Shown here in pieces: positions 1 to 8,676 of a stretch of 49,127 nt of DNA. The translations under genes were made by a program, and so were the position numbers. Position 1 is the first letter of the stretch; each line of letters opens with the position of its first letter. Below the pieces are notes generated by a model, which was not told where the DNA came from, ran no database searches, and saw only the letters and a program-made list of their open reading frames with translations. Origin of the DNA: Streptomyces sp. 150FB (GTDB lineage: Bacteria > Actinomycetota > Actinomycetes > Streptomycetales > Streptomycetaceae); the NCBI RefSeq assembly GCF_000818195.1, contig NZ_JTHL01000001.1, forward strand, positions 7,800,341 through 7,849,467, written 5' to 3'.

Positions 1-820
1 CCCGCCGGTCGGCTGGGGCGCCACGGCGGCGGGCGGCGCCATCGCGGGTGTCGGGTTCACCGTCTCCCTGCTGATCGCGACCCTCGCCTTCGACGGCGAC
101 CAACTGGAGGAGGCGAAGATCGGCACGATCAGCGGCATGGTCTGCGCCTTCGCCGTCACCTGGACGATCACCGCGGTGATCGGCCGGCTGCCCAAACACC
201 GGCGCAGCCGCGCGCTCCTCGGCATCACGGAGACCATCGTCGATCTGGCGATGCCGGTCGACCCGGAGCGCGACAAGATCCGCGGCCCGCTGGAGGCGCC
301 CGTCACCGTCGTCGAGTACGGCGACTTCGAGTGCCCGTTCTGCGGGCAGGCCGAGCCCGTCGTCCGGGACCTGCTCGCCGACTTCGGCGATGTCCGTTAC
401 GTATGGCGGCACTTGCCGCTCACCGATGTGCACCCGATGGCCCAGATCGCGGCCGAGGCGTCCGAAGCCGCGGCGAACCAGGGCCTCTTCTGGGAGATGC
501 ACGATCTCCTGCTCGACCGCCAGGACGCGCTGCGCCCCGTGGACCTGAGGCGCTACGCGTCCGAACTCGGCCTGGACACCGAGCGCTTCGAGCGGGACGT
601 ACGCAAGCGGCGCGGCGCGGGGCGGATCGCCGAGGACGTCGAGTCCGCCGACCTCAGCGGAGTGTCGGGGACGCCTTCGTTCTTCATCAACGGCCGCCGC
701 CACCACGGTGCGTACGACATCGACAACCTCTCGGCGGCGGTGCGGGCCGCGCGGCAGCGCGCCGCTCTCAAGCCGCGCGACTCGCCACCGGACTCGCCGC
801 CCGACTCGTCGGCCGGCTGA
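1..820 (+). CDS. nhaA: Na+/H+ antiporter NhaA C-terminus fused to a DsbA/thioredoxin-like domain (5' partial)
   Basis: The reading frame is open from the first bases of the window, so the gene begins upstream. The first ~50 residues end an NhaA-type antiporter: a membrane helix containing [13 protein letters not shown], a short loop, and a last helix around [16 protein letters not shown]. After a linker comes a DsbA/thioredoxin domain with the motif DFECPFCG, whose CPFC is the redox pair, and a cis-proline region [10 protein letters not shown]. NhaA exchanges sodium for protons across the membrane. NhaA-thioredoxin fusions are known in actinobacteria, but the role of the extra domain is unclear. 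The C-terminus is proline/aspartate rich and looks disordered. Confident family call; the N-terminal part cannot be judged. Confidence 0.9.
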   Translation, partial: PPVGWGATAAGGAIAGVGFTVSLLIATLAFDGDQLEEAKIGTISGMVCAFAVTWTITAVIGRLPKHRRSRALLGITETIVDLAMPVDPERDKIRGPLEAPVTVVEYGDFECPFCGQAEPVVRDLLADFGDVRYVWRHLPLTDVHPMAQIAAEASEAAANQGLFWEMHDLLLDRQDALRPVDLRRYASELGLDTERFERDVRKRRGAGRIAEDVESADLSGVSGTPSFFINGRRHHGAYDIDNLSAAVRAARQRAALKPRDSPPDSPPDSSAG

Positions 821-831
821 GAGAAGCGGCG

Positions 832-1473
832 TCAGCTCGCGGCGTTGGCCGCCGACGCCTTGTCCGCGCTGACCAACCGGCGTACGGCGTCGGACTGCCA
901 GTACTCGCGGGCGAACCCCCGCATCTCCTTACGGGCCCGGCGGGCGTCCCCCGAGCCCGGGTGCACCCGCCGGGCGAGATCACTCGCCGAGACGAGAGCG
1001 GCGAGCATCCGGCCGCGCGCGTCGGGGAAGCCGACCTTGGCGTCCCCCTGGAAACGGGCGAGGGCCGGGGCCGACCAGTCACGGCCGGCCGACGGGTAGC
1101 GGTGGTACGGGAACAGCCCGAGCGCGCGCCGCTTCTCGATCCGGATCGCACCGCGCTTCGCCAGGCTCCGCGCGCTCACCTCCGTCATCTCCCGCGACTC
1201 ACGGCGGATCCACCGCCGGGCCGAGACCGCCTTGCCGGCGGCGGGAAGCCGCCCGAGCGCGCTGTCGAGCACGGGATCTCCGGTCGGACGACCATCAGAG
1301 ACGGAGATCCGACCCCGGTCGTGGCCTATCCGCCCTGCGGCCTCCAGCTCGGCGAGCACGGCACCGGCCACGCCGTACCGCGTATGGCTCATGGTGCCGC
1401 GCGGCCTGCCGCTGGACGGGTCGATGGCGAGGAGCACCAACTCCTCGGGGAGCGTGACTGTGGTCGTGTCCAT
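832..1473 (-). CDS. GPP34 (GOLPH3/Vps74-like) family phosphoprotein
   Basis: A 213-residue protein of the GPP34 family, widespread in Streptomyces and related by fold to the eukaryotic Golgi PI4P-binding protein GOLPH3. It begins TTTVTLPEELVLLAIDP, followed by the region around GVAGAVLAELEAAGRI that is typical of the N-terminal helices. No enzymatic motif is visible; the bacterial function is unknown and lipid binding is only an inference from the eukaryotic homologue. The ATG at 1473 was chosen because a GGAG site lies about 7 nt upstream; an in-frame GTG at 1500 would add nine residues and has no better site. It converges with the upstream nhaA fusion, with only 11 nt between the two 3' ends. 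Confidence 0.85.
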   Translation of the reverse strand: MDTTTVTLPEELVLLAIDPSSGRPRGTMSHTRYGVAGAVLAELEAAGRIGHDRGRISVSDGRPTGDPVLDSALGRLPAAGKAVSARRWIRRESREMTEVSARSLAKRGAIRIEKRRALGLFPYHRYPSAGRDWSAPALARFQGDAKVGFPDARGRMLAALVSASDLARRVHPGSGDARRARKEMRGFAREYWQSDAVRRLVSADKASAANAAS

Positions 1474-1550
1474 GGCGACTCCTACCGTGTGTGGTTCCAC
1501 TGCTTGCGACGCCGTACGGCCACCCGCGGTTGCCGAACCCCCAGGCCGAA

Positions 1551-1754
1551 CTACTGGGCACTGCCCGGCGACTCGGCCGCCACGACCAGCAAGTTCGGCA
1601 GCCGCGTGTAGCTCTCGATGCCCGGTGCCGCGTGTTCCGTTTCCCCCGCGAGAGCCGGATCAAGCCCCGGCTCGGCGAGTTCACGCAACGCGCACCCCAG
1701 GGCGGCCAGTTCGCGCGACAGGCCGACAGCAACCGGCGCCCGGCGCGGCCCGCC
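1551..1754 (-). pseudogene. Open frame without a usable start codon, downstream of the binding-protein gene
   Basis: Between the GPP34 gene and the binding-protein gene one minus-strand frame is open for about 67 codons and reads like real protein: acidic, leucine-rich, with stretches such as LSRELAALGCALRELAEPG and a tail near LPNLLVVAAESPGSAQ. No ATG or GTG in this frame follows the upstream stop at 1755-1757; the only conventional start is an internal TTG. It could be a remnant of a broken gene, the tail of a frameshifted reading frame, or chance in GC-rich DNA. Reported as a weak candidate only. The rest of the 295-bp spacer (1474-1768) shows nothing else clear. Confidence 0.25.
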
Positions 1755-1768
1755 TCACAGTTTCCGCC

Positions 1769-3241
1769 TCACTGTCTCCGCTCCGGGGTGCCGCTCGCGG
1801 CCGAGACCTCCACGAACTCCGCCCGGCCGCTGGAGGTCAGCCGCAGGATGGGTACGGCCTTGTCGCGCGGGTCGCCGTTGGCCTTGAACGAGATGAAGCC
1901 GCTGGCCCCCGGCACCTGTCTGCTCTCGTTCATCTGGGCGAACATCCTCGCGACGCTCCGTCCGGTGGCCTTGCCGCCCTGGCTGATCGCCAACTGGGCC
2001 CCGCGCGCCGCTGTGACCACCGCGTCGTGGGACATCATGGCCTGCCCGTCGTCCCGGGGGTCGTCGGGGAACCACTGGTCGAGCTGCCCGCCCTCGACGA
2101 AGTACGGAGCGGACCGGGCGGACACCGCGTCCGGGTTCTTCTTGTACATGTCGGGATGGGCGAGACCGGTGTAGTAGATGCCGATCTTCGTCTCGGCCGC
2201 GTTCGTCAACTGCTTGGCCGTCAGGTTGGTCGTGTCGTCGCCGGCGAGCAGGGTGAACTCCTGCTTCACACACGTACGGTTGGACAGCGCGTCGAGGAAC
2301 GCGGAGAGCTGTGTGCCCCGTCCGGCGAAAAAGATGACCTGCGGCTTCTCGTCGCACAACTGCGCCGTCATGAGCTGGAGTTCGGTCCTCCACGAGTCGC
2401 TCAGCGAGGAGTCGTACCCCATCCTGTCCGCCACCAGATGGTGGGTGGGGTCGGGGAACGCCTTGGTGAACGCGTCCGCCAGGGTCCTGGCGTAGAGGTT
2501 GCTCTTCGCCACGTCCGCCACGACCACCGCCGTACCGAACTTACGCCGCTTGAGGTAGGCGGAGGCGGCCAGCGCCTCGTCCGTGTTCGTCGGTGCCACC
2601 CGTACGAAGTTCTCTATGTTCTGGAGGTTGGTGGCCGTCATGATGGAGGCGACCATCGCGATGCCGTTCGCCGACAGCTTCTTGACTGCGGCCCGGTTCG
2701 CGTCCGTGCTGGGGCCGAGTCCGGTCACGGCCACCAGATGGTCCTTGGAGCCGGTCCGCTTGATCAGCTCGCCCACCGTGTGCGGCCATTGGGCCGACTG
2801 GCTCCCTGAGTTGGCGATCAGCAGCTTGATCCTGGGGCTGCTCGCCAGGTCCCCGCGGTTGACCCGCTGCTGTGCCAGATAGGCGCCTTCGAGCTGGTGG
2901 CGTACCGATTCGGGGGTGTTGCTGTCCTGGGCCGTCAGGGTGAACGAGGTCAGATAGGCGACACTGACATAGGGCTTGCCATCCGTCTCCACCTTCTCGT
3001 TCTCCTCCTGTATCTTCTTCTCGACCGTGGCGAGATGGGACGCGAAGACATACGAACCGTCGGTCACACCGACACACTCGTGATCCGCGCCTTGCTTCAC
3101 GACCCCGTCCCCGCAGCGTGCGTTGCTCTCCTGGAGCCAGGACACCAGGAACCAGCCGCCGACAGCGAGGACGACAACGGCCACCGTGCCGAAGGCGATA
3201 CGCCGGACGATGTGCAGAGGCCACTCGATTCTGACCATCAT
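1769..3241 (-). CDS. Membrane-anchored periplasmic-binding-fold protein (branched-chain amino acid receptor type)
   Basis: A 490-residue protein with one N-terminal membrane helix (about residues 14-34, around GTVAVVVLAVGGWFLVSWL) and a large extracytoplasmic part resembling type I periplasmic binding proteins of the LivJ/receptor-ligand-binding class. Recognisable landmarks are the substrate-lobe stretch IKLLIANSGSQS, the conserved AVTGLGPSTDANRAA segment and the cross-over region KFGTAVVVADVAKSNLYA. No permease or ATPase for a classical transporter lies beside it. It is the second gene of a two-gene unit, starting about 4 nt after the P-loop protein, so the pair probably act together. A sensory or ligand-presenting role is an inference. 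Confidence 0.75.
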   Translation of the reverse strand: MMVRIEWPLHIVRRIAFGTVAVVVLAVGGWFLVSWLQESNARCGDGVVKQGADHECVGVTDGSYVFASHLATVEKKIQEENEKVETDGKPYVSVAYLTSFTLTAQDSNTPESVRHQLEGAYLAQQRVNRGDLASSPRIKLLIANSGSQSAQWPHTVGELIKRTGSKDHLVAVTGLGPSTDANRAAVKKLSANGIAMVASIMTATNLQNIENFVRVAPTNTDEALAASAYLKRRKFGTAVVVADVAKSNLYARTLADAFTKAFPDPTHHLVADRMGYDSSLSDSWRTELQLMTAQLCDEKPQVIFFAGRGTQLSAFLDALSNRTCVKQEFTLLAGDDTTNLTAKQLTNAAETKIGIYYTGLAHPDMYKKNPDAVSARSAPYFVEGGQLDQWFPDDPRDDGQAMMSHDAVVTAARGAQLAISQGGKATGRSVARMFAQMNESRQVPGASGFISFKANGDPRDKAVPILRLTSSGRAEFVEVSAASGTPERRQ

Positions 3242-3245
3242 GTGC

Positions 3246-5243
3246 TCAGCCCTCCTCTGTCATGGTCTGCGGATGACGCCAATTGCGGTAGCGCTCAGCC
3301 TCGTTGAAGAGCGGCACGATGTCGTCGCGGCGGAGCTGGGAGAGCTGGGTGAAGCCGTCGGCGATCATGTTCCCCAGCCGCATCCCAGGGTCGGCGAGCG
3401 GATCGCTCCACACCCAGCGTGCTGTCACCAGACCCTGCACCACCGTCCCCACGTCCATGACCTGATGCGAATCGCTGCCCCTGCCGAGCGAAGCCAGCAG
3501 CCCCAGCGGACCGCCGTCCGGGGAAAGGCGGTTGGGGGCCGCGGTGATGGATTCGAACTCGCTGATCCACTGCACGGCGGGCACCGCGCGGAAGCGCCCC
3601 ACGAGATGGTCGACCACCTCGTCGACCTGCCGCACGGCGAGCTTGTGGTACATCTCCTGGATGGGCCGCCCCTCGGCCCTGAAGTGCTCGGCGAGCAGCT
3701 CGTGCACGGTGTCCCAGTCGCCCGGGCGCTCCGCCAGCCGCCGCAACAGCAGGCGCCGCAGCCAGGGATGGAGCATGGGGACGAGCGCGCCGGGTCCCGC
3801 GAGCAGCCAGCGCGCCCGCATCTCGCCGAACAGCGCGTCGCCGTGGCTCAGTACGCGGGTGCCCACCGACAGGTCACGGGCGGCCGCACACTCGGCGAGG
3901 ATGTCGTGCTCGCTCTCGTCCAGACCGCGCAGCAGATGTCCGAGCGCCGTGTCCGTGAGCGTACGGGTGACCTCACCGGTGACCAGCGGCTGTTCCGGCA
4001 GTTTGCGCAGCCACCGGTCCTGGTCGGGCCCGCTCTCGGCGGGCGCGCCCGACTGCCGCAGTACATCGAGGATCTGCTGCACCGCGCGCGGCAGGCCCCC
4101 GGTCAGGCGGTGTACGAAGGGGGAGAGCCGGGTGTACGGCGCGAGGTCCGGGTTCCCGCCCATCCGCAGCTCGATCCGTATGCGCACCTCGTCGAGGCTC
4201 AGATCGCGCAGCCGCAGCGGATACCACCAGGTGTCCTCGCTGTCCCTGGTCGGCCGGTTGTTGTGCCAGTCCGCCAGCGAGGCGCGGTCGGGTCCCCGTA
4301 GCTGCCACGGCCAGGCGTCCCCGGTGGCGGGACCCCAGCGCGGCAGCCAGCGGTTGGAACTGGCGACGACGGTCAGTGGATCGCACGCCGCCTCCCGCAC
4401 CACGGCGTCGTCATGACGGGCCCGCACCAGCAGATCGAGGAAGCGACGGCCGTACGGCGAATGGGAGTTGTCGAGCAGCAGCAGGTACGAGCGCGGCATG
4501 AAGGCACGCGAGGTGTTACGGCGCAGGTCCTCCAGGAACGCCGAGAACAACACCCGGTCCAGCAGCTCGTGGTCCTCCTCGTCGCCCTCGTGGCGCCACA
4601 GGTTCAGCTCGACGAGCGCCTCCCACGGGTCGCCGTTGCGGGTCAGCGGATGGGCGCCGAACCAGTGGGCGCCGGTGGTGAGCTTGCTGGTGAACCCACG
4701 GCCGGGCAGCCGGTTCCTGCCGCGCCGCAGGGCGTCCTGGAACACCGAGAGCGCGATGACCGAGGCGCCCTCCGGGATGCCGATGGCGCCCATGCCCACT
4801 TCGAAGAACGCCGCCAGATAGTCTCCGTGCCTGGCCTCGTTGGCATGCTGGAAACGGTCGAGCTGCCGTCGTACGGCCGTGCGTCCCTCGGCGAGCGAGC
4901 GGATGTTCAGCTCCTGGTCGGAGGCGAGCAGCGCGAGGCTCAGCAGCGGAAACCGGGAGTGGCCGTAGCGCGGCAGCTTTCGCTCCAGTTGGCGGGCGAG
5001 CAGGGCGAGCGCGTAGCGCGGCAACAACGACTGCGTACCGCCGAAATTGACGTAGGCGAAGGGGTGCTCAGGGCCGAAACGTTCCATCAGCGCGATGTGC
5101 GCCTCGCTGGCGCCACTGCCCCGTGGGCCGAGCAGCATCGTCACAGGACGGTCCGCCGCTGTCGGCTCCTTCAGACACCCCTCGACGAGCGATACGATTC
5201 CGCTCCGGCCGCGCAGGCCGATACCCGCGCTCGATTCCACCAT
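3246..5243 (-). CDS. Large P-loop ATP/GTP-binding protein, function unknown
   Basis: A 665-residue cytoplasmic protein with a Walker A-like loop GPRGSGASE near its N-terminus and a candidate Walker B segment ending YLLLLDNSHSPYGRRF. The rest is helical and arginine/leucine rich with no recognisable domain; the arrangement recalls STAND/AAA-type ATPases used in signalling, but no sensor domain is obvious. The ATG at 5243 is preferred over an in-frame start 72 nt upstream because a GGAGG site sits 8 nt before it. It is the first gene of a short operon with the membrane-anchored binding protein directly downstream. Such pairs occur in other Streptomyces; the function is unknown to me. Confidence 0.65.
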   Translation of the reverse strand: MVESSAGIGLRGRSGIVSLVEGCLKEPTAADRPVTMLLGPRGSGASEAHIALMERFGPEHPFAYVNFGGTQSLLPRYALALLARQLERKLPRYGHSRFPLLSLALLASDQELNIRSLAEGRTAVRRQLDRFQHANEARHGDYLAAFFEVGMGAIGIPEGASVIALSVFQDALRRGRNRLPGRGFTSKLTTGAHWFGAHPLTRNGDPWEALVELNLWRHEGDEEDHELLDRVLFSAFLEDLRRNTSRAFMPRSYLLLLDNSHSPYGRRFLDLLVRARHDDAVVREAACDPLTVVASSNRWLPRWGPATGDAWPWQLRGPDRASLADWHNNRPTRDSEDTWWYPLRLRDLSLDEVRIRIELRMGGNPDLAPYTRLSPFVHRLTGGLPRAVQQILDVLRQSGAPAESGPDQDRWLRKLPEQPLVTGEVTRTLTDTALGHLLRGLDESEHDILAECAAARDLSVGTRVLSHGDALFGEMRARWLLAGPGALVPMLHPWLRRLLLRRLAERPGDWDTVHELLAEHFRAEGRPIQEMYHKLAVRQVDEVVDHLVGRFRAVPAVQWISEFESITAAPNRLSPDGGPLGLLASLGRGSDSHQVMDVGTVVQGLVTARWVWSDPLADPGMRLGNMIADGFTQLSQLRRDDIVPLFNEAERYRNWRHPQTMTEEG

Positions 5244-5520
5244 GTCTCCCCCCTCCGCCGCCCCATGGTGACCGGCGGCTTGAGGTAGCCCACGGTAGGC
5301 GGCCGTACGTGTCAAGTCATCCTGGTTGCAGCATTGTTAGTATCCGCGGCGCGCTCGGGACCCCTCTCCGCGTGACCTGTTTCACACACGGCATCCCATT
5401 GGTCTGCGCATGTCCCGGCCGAGTGCGGGCAGGCGCGGTTCTGGAAGCCGTAGTTCTGAGGAGGGCGTGACGGCCACAGCCGTGCGGGCTGCCCCTGAAC
5501 CTGAGACGGAGACGATCACT

Positions 5521-5775
5521 GTGCTGATGGCCCACCCCGCGATACTGCGGAACCTTGTCGAGCAGTACGAGAAGCTTCAGGTCCTGCACGCCGAGCAGGG
5601 CACCTTCGAGACGCGCCGGAGGCTGGAGGACGTCACGTACACACTGTGCGTCTCCACCGGCACGCAGACGGTGGAAGCCGCGCTGGCCGTCGCCGAACGA
5701 CAGCTCACAGCCGCCCTTGTCGAGGCGGCTCCCGTGAAGGACACGCCGGACGCGGACGTCCAGCTCACGGCCTGA
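5521..5775 (+). CDS. DUF5133 family small protein
   Basis: An 84-residue acidic, mostly helical protein beginning LMAHPAILRNLVEQYEKL, a signature I associate with the Streptomyces DUF5133 family. The family function is unknown. The GTG at 5521 was chosen because it puts the conserved LMAHP at the N-terminus and has GGAG about nine bases upstream; a second GTG at 5467 with an AGGAGG immediately before it would add 18 residues, so the start is not certain. It is divergent from the P-loop ATPase gene, and a 57-codon ORF follows 19 nt downstream, probably in the same transcript. Confidence 0.7.
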   Translation: MLMAHPAILRNLVEQYEKLQVLHAEQGTFETRRRLEDVTYTLCVSTGTQTVEAALAVAERQLTAALVEAAPVKDTPDADVQLTA

Positions 5776-5794
5776 CCGCAGAGAGATGTGAACC

Positions 5795-5968
5795 ATGTCG
5801 GTGAACCCGTCGATATACGACCAGCTCGTCCAGGAACACGGTGATGTGGTCAACGAGGCACGCGAAGCGGCCGACCACGCACACCGGCAGGCGGAGGACG
5901 TCCTGGACTGGTCCACGCCCAACTCCCGCTTTCCCGGCGGGGGACAGCGGCGCCCGGCGGGCGGCTGA
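5795..5968 (+). CDS. Small hypothetical protein (57 aa)
   Basis: A short frame starting ATG at 5795, 19 nt after the DUF5133 stop and preceded by a purine-rich GAGAGATGTGA stretch. The product is hydrophilic and helical (SVNPSIYDQLVQEHGDVVNE...), with a histidine/alanine-rich middle and a glycine/arginine-rich tail. No family recognised. The close spacing, same strand and plausible amphipathic sequence argue that it is translated. It converges with metE, whose stop codon is about 25 nt further. Confidence 0.55.
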   Translation: MSVNPSIYDQLVQEHGDVVNEAREAADHAHRQAEDVLDWSTPNSRFPGGGQRRPAGG

Positions 5969-5993
5969 CCCCGCCGGCGGCGGGTGCGGTGTG

Positions 5994-8435
5994 TCAGTTG
6001 CCCGCCGCCCCGCCTGTCGGCCCACCTGACGATTCGCCTGCCGGCCCGTCGGCGACCGGCAGGCTCTCGCGTACCTCCCGGGCGGCCGCCACCACGTTCT
6101 CCAGTGAGGCACGCACCTCGGTCCAGTCCCGGGTCTTCAGACCGCAGTCGGGATTGACCCACAGCCGCTCGGCCGGAACCGCCTCAAGTCCCTTGCGCAG
6201 CAAGGCCGCCACCTCGTCGGCCGGCGGCACACGCGGCGAGTGGATGTCGTACACACCCGGCCCGACCTCACGCGGGTAGCCCGCCGCGGCCAGTTCGTCC
6301 GCCACCCGCATGTGCGAGCGGGCGGCCTCCAGGCTGATCACATCGGCGTCCAGGTCCTTGATGGCCCCGACGATGTCACCGAACTCCGCGTAACACATGT
6401 GCGTATGGATCTGGGTGGCCGCGGCGGCGCCACCGGTGGCGAGCCGGAAGGCCTCGGTCGCCCAGTCGAGATAAGCGGCGCGGCCCGCCGCCCGCAGCGG
6501 CAGTGTTTCGCGCAGCGCCGGCTCGTCCACCTGGATCACCGGAGTACCGGCCGCCTCCAGGTCACGCACCTCGTCGCGCAGTGCCAGCGCGACCTGCCGC
6601 GCCGTGTCGCCGAGCGGCTGGTCGTCACGGACGAACGACCAGGCCAGCATGGTCACGGGACCCGTGAGCATGCCCTTGACCGGCCGGTCGGTCAGCGACT
6701 GGGCGTACGTGGTCCAGCGCACCGTCATAGGCTCGGGGCGCGAGACGTCACCGGCGAGGACCGGCGGCCGGACGTAACGGGTGCCGTACGACTGCACCCA
6801 GCCCTGCCGGGTGGCGAGGAACCCCGTCAGCCGCTCCGCGAAGTACTGCACCATGTCGCTGCGTTCGGGCTCGCCGTGCACCAGGACATCGATCCCGGCC
6901 TTCTCCTGGAAGGAGAGGACCTCACGGATCTCGGACCCGATGCGCTCGTCGTACACCGCGGTGTCGATGCGTCCGGCGGCCAGATCGGCGCGGGCCGTGC
7001 GCAGTTCGGTGGTCTGCGGGAACGAACCGATGGTGGTGGTCGGCAGCAACGGCAGTCCGAGGCGCGCGCGTTGCTCCCGTGTGCGTTCCGGGTACGGCCG
7101 GGAGCGGCGGAGGTCGGCGCCGGTGACCGCGGCTGTCCGCGACCGTACGCCGGGGTCGTTGGTCAGCGCGGAGCCGGCGCGGGACGCCAGGTCGGCGCGG
7201 TTGGCGGCGAGTTCGGCCGCGATCGCTTCCGAACCGAGCGAGAGACCACGGGACAGTGTGACGGCCTCGGCGGTCTTCTGCCGGGCGAAGGCGAGCCAGC
7301 GCGCGATCTCCGGGTCGATGTCGTGCTCGGCGTCGACGTCGAGCGGGACGTGCAGGAGCGAGCAGGACGGCGCCACATCGACCCGGTCGGCCAGGCCGAG
7401 CAGGGTGCCGAGGGTCGACAGGGACTGCTCCAGGTCGTTGATCCAGACGTTCCGCCCGTCGACGACGCCCGCCACGAGCCGCTTGCCCGGCAGCCCGCCG
7501 AGGGCGGCGAGGTCATGGAGGTTGGCGATGGCGGGCCCGGTGAAGTCGAGCGCGAGCCCCTCGACGGGCGCCTCGGCGAGAACGGGCAGGGCCTCGCCGA
7601 GCCGGTCGAAGTACGAGGCGACCAGCAGCTTCGGCCGGTCGGTGAGCGCCCCGAGACCGCCGGTAGCGTCCGTATCGCCACCGCCCGTGTCGCCGCCACC
7701 GCCGTACGCGCGCACCGCCGCGGCCAGCTCCCCGGCGGTGCGGTCCTGTACGAGCGCGGGCTCGTCGAGCTGCACCCACTCGGCGCCGGCCGCCCGCAGA
7801 TCGGCGAGGACCTCCGCGTACACCGGCAGCAGCCGGTCCAGCAGGGTCAGCGGCTCGAAGTCCGGGTCGACACCGGGTGCCGCCTTCGCGAGCAGCAGGT
7901 AGCTGACGGGGCCGACCAGCACCGGGCGCGCCGCGTGACCGAGCGCGAGCGCCTCGCGCAGCTCGGCGACCTGCTTGGCGGAGTCGGCGGTGAAGACGGT
8001 GTCGGGCCCCAGCTCGGGGACGAGGTAGTGGTAATTGGTGTCGAACCACTTGGTCATCTCCAGCGGCGCGACCCGCTGGTTCCCCCGGGCCATCGCGAAG
8101 AGGCCGTCCATCGGGTCCGCCTCGACGGCGGCCCGGTGGCGGGCGGGGATCGCGCCGACCATCACACTCGTGTCGAGGACGTGGTCGTAGTACGAGAAGT
8201 CGCCGGTCGGCACCTCGTGGACACCGGCGCCCGCGAGCTGCCGCCAGTTCGCCGCGCGCAGGTCGGCGGCGGCGGTGCGCAGGGCCTCGGCGGTGACGGT
8301 GCCCTTCCAGTACCCCTCGACGGCCCTCTTCAGTTCCCTGGTCGGGCCCTGCCGGGGATAGCCGTGCACAGTGGCGCGTGCGGAATGTGTGGCGTGCGCG
8401 GTGCGCGCTGCCGGGGCTGGGGACGTACTGGTCAC
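5994..8435 (-). CDS. metE: Cobalamin-independent methionine synthase
   Basis: An 813-residue MetE: 5-methyltetrahydropteroyltriglutamate-homocysteine methyltransferase, the last step of methionine biosynthesis without vitamin B12. The N-terminal barrel begins YPRQGPTRELKRAVEGYWKG; the catalytic C-terminal barrel holds TTTIGSFPQT, the zinc ligands in IHTHMCYAEFGD, and WVNPDCGLKTR with the last cysteine. Length matches the family. The GTG at 8435 is supported by AAGGAG six bases upstream; the frame extends further 5' but into the riboswitch leader. The gene is preceded by a cobalamin riboswitch, so it should be switched off when B12 is available and the B12-dependent MetH can act. Confidence 0.95.
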   Translation of the reverse strand: MTSTSPAPAARTAHATHSARATVHGYPRQGPTRELKRAVEGYWKGTVTAEALRTAAADLRAANWRQLAGAGVHEVPTGDFSYYDHVLDTSVMVGAIPARHRAAVEADPMDGLFAMARGNQRVAPLEMTKWFDTNYHYLVPELGPDTVFTADSAKQVAELREALALGHAARPVLVGPVSYLLLAKAAPGVDPDFEPLTLLDRLLPVYAEVLADLRAAGAEWVQLDEPALVQDRTAGELAAAVRAYGGGGDTGGGDTDATGGLGALTDRPKLLVASYFDRLGEALPVLAEAPVEGLALDFTGPAIANLHDLAALGGLPGKRLVAGVVDGRNVWINDLEQSLSTLGTLLGLADRVDVAPSCSLLHVPLDVDAEHDIDPEIARWLAFARQKTAEAVTLSRGLSLGSEAIAAELAANRADLASRAGSALTNDPGVRSRTAAVTGADLRRSRPYPERTREQRARLGLPLLPTTTIGSFPQTTELRTARADLAAGRIDTAVYDERIGSEIREVLSFQEKAGIDVLVHGEPERSDMVQYFAERLTGFLATRQGWVQSYGTRYVRPPVLAGDVSRPEPMTVRWTTYAQSLTDRPVKGMLTGPVTMLAWSFVRDDQPLGDTARQVALALRDEVRDLEAAGTPVIQVDEPALRETLPLRAAGRAAYLDWATEAFRLATGGAAAATQIHTHMCYAEFGDIVGAIKDLDADVISLEAARSHMRVADELAAAGYPREVGPGVYDIHSPRVPPADEVAALLRKGLEAVPAERLWVNPDCGLKTRDWTEVRASLENVVAAAREVRESLPVADGPAGESSGGPTGGAAGN

Positions 8436-8494
8436 GGAACTCTCCTTCGCGAGCGTATTCCGGTGACCCCGGGACGGGACGTGGAAACGAAGGG

Positions 8495-8668
8495 GGATGC
8501 GCGGAGTCTGCCGGCGGTGGTTTCCGGGCTCCGGCGGGTCCGGCGGAGCCACGGCCGGTCTTCATGACGGCGGTCGTTCCCACTCACCGTTGCGGGGCAG
8601 TCCCGGAATCACACCGGGTTCCCTCGTGCGACGCGCCCGCCTGGCGGACAGGCGCGAAACGGGTACAC
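8495..8668 (-). promoter_or_regulatory. Cobalamin riboswitch upstream of metE
   Basis: Read on the minus strand, the metE leader contains the conserved cobalamin-aptamer core GGTGTGATTCCGGGACTG followed by CCCCGCAACGGTGAG (about 8580-8627), and further 3' the B12-box-like AGCCCGGAAACCACCGCC near 8510-8530. This is the standard order. Streptomyces metE is a classical target of such B12 riboswitches. The boundaries are estimated; the expression-platform hairpin was not resolved. Confidence 0.85.
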
Positions 8669-8676
8669 CCGTAACC

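Noticed and set aside
331..1611. Long open frames on the opposite or alternative frames throughout, e.g. a 426-codon frame here
   Set aside because: Arginine/proline/glycine-rich products without ribosome sites, overlapping well-supported genes; typical shadows of GC-rich coding DNA.
5940..6015. GC-rich hairpin around the metE stop as terminator
   Set aside because: The pairing (GGCGGCGGG with CCCGCCGCC) includes coding sequence and is not distinguishable from background GC richness.
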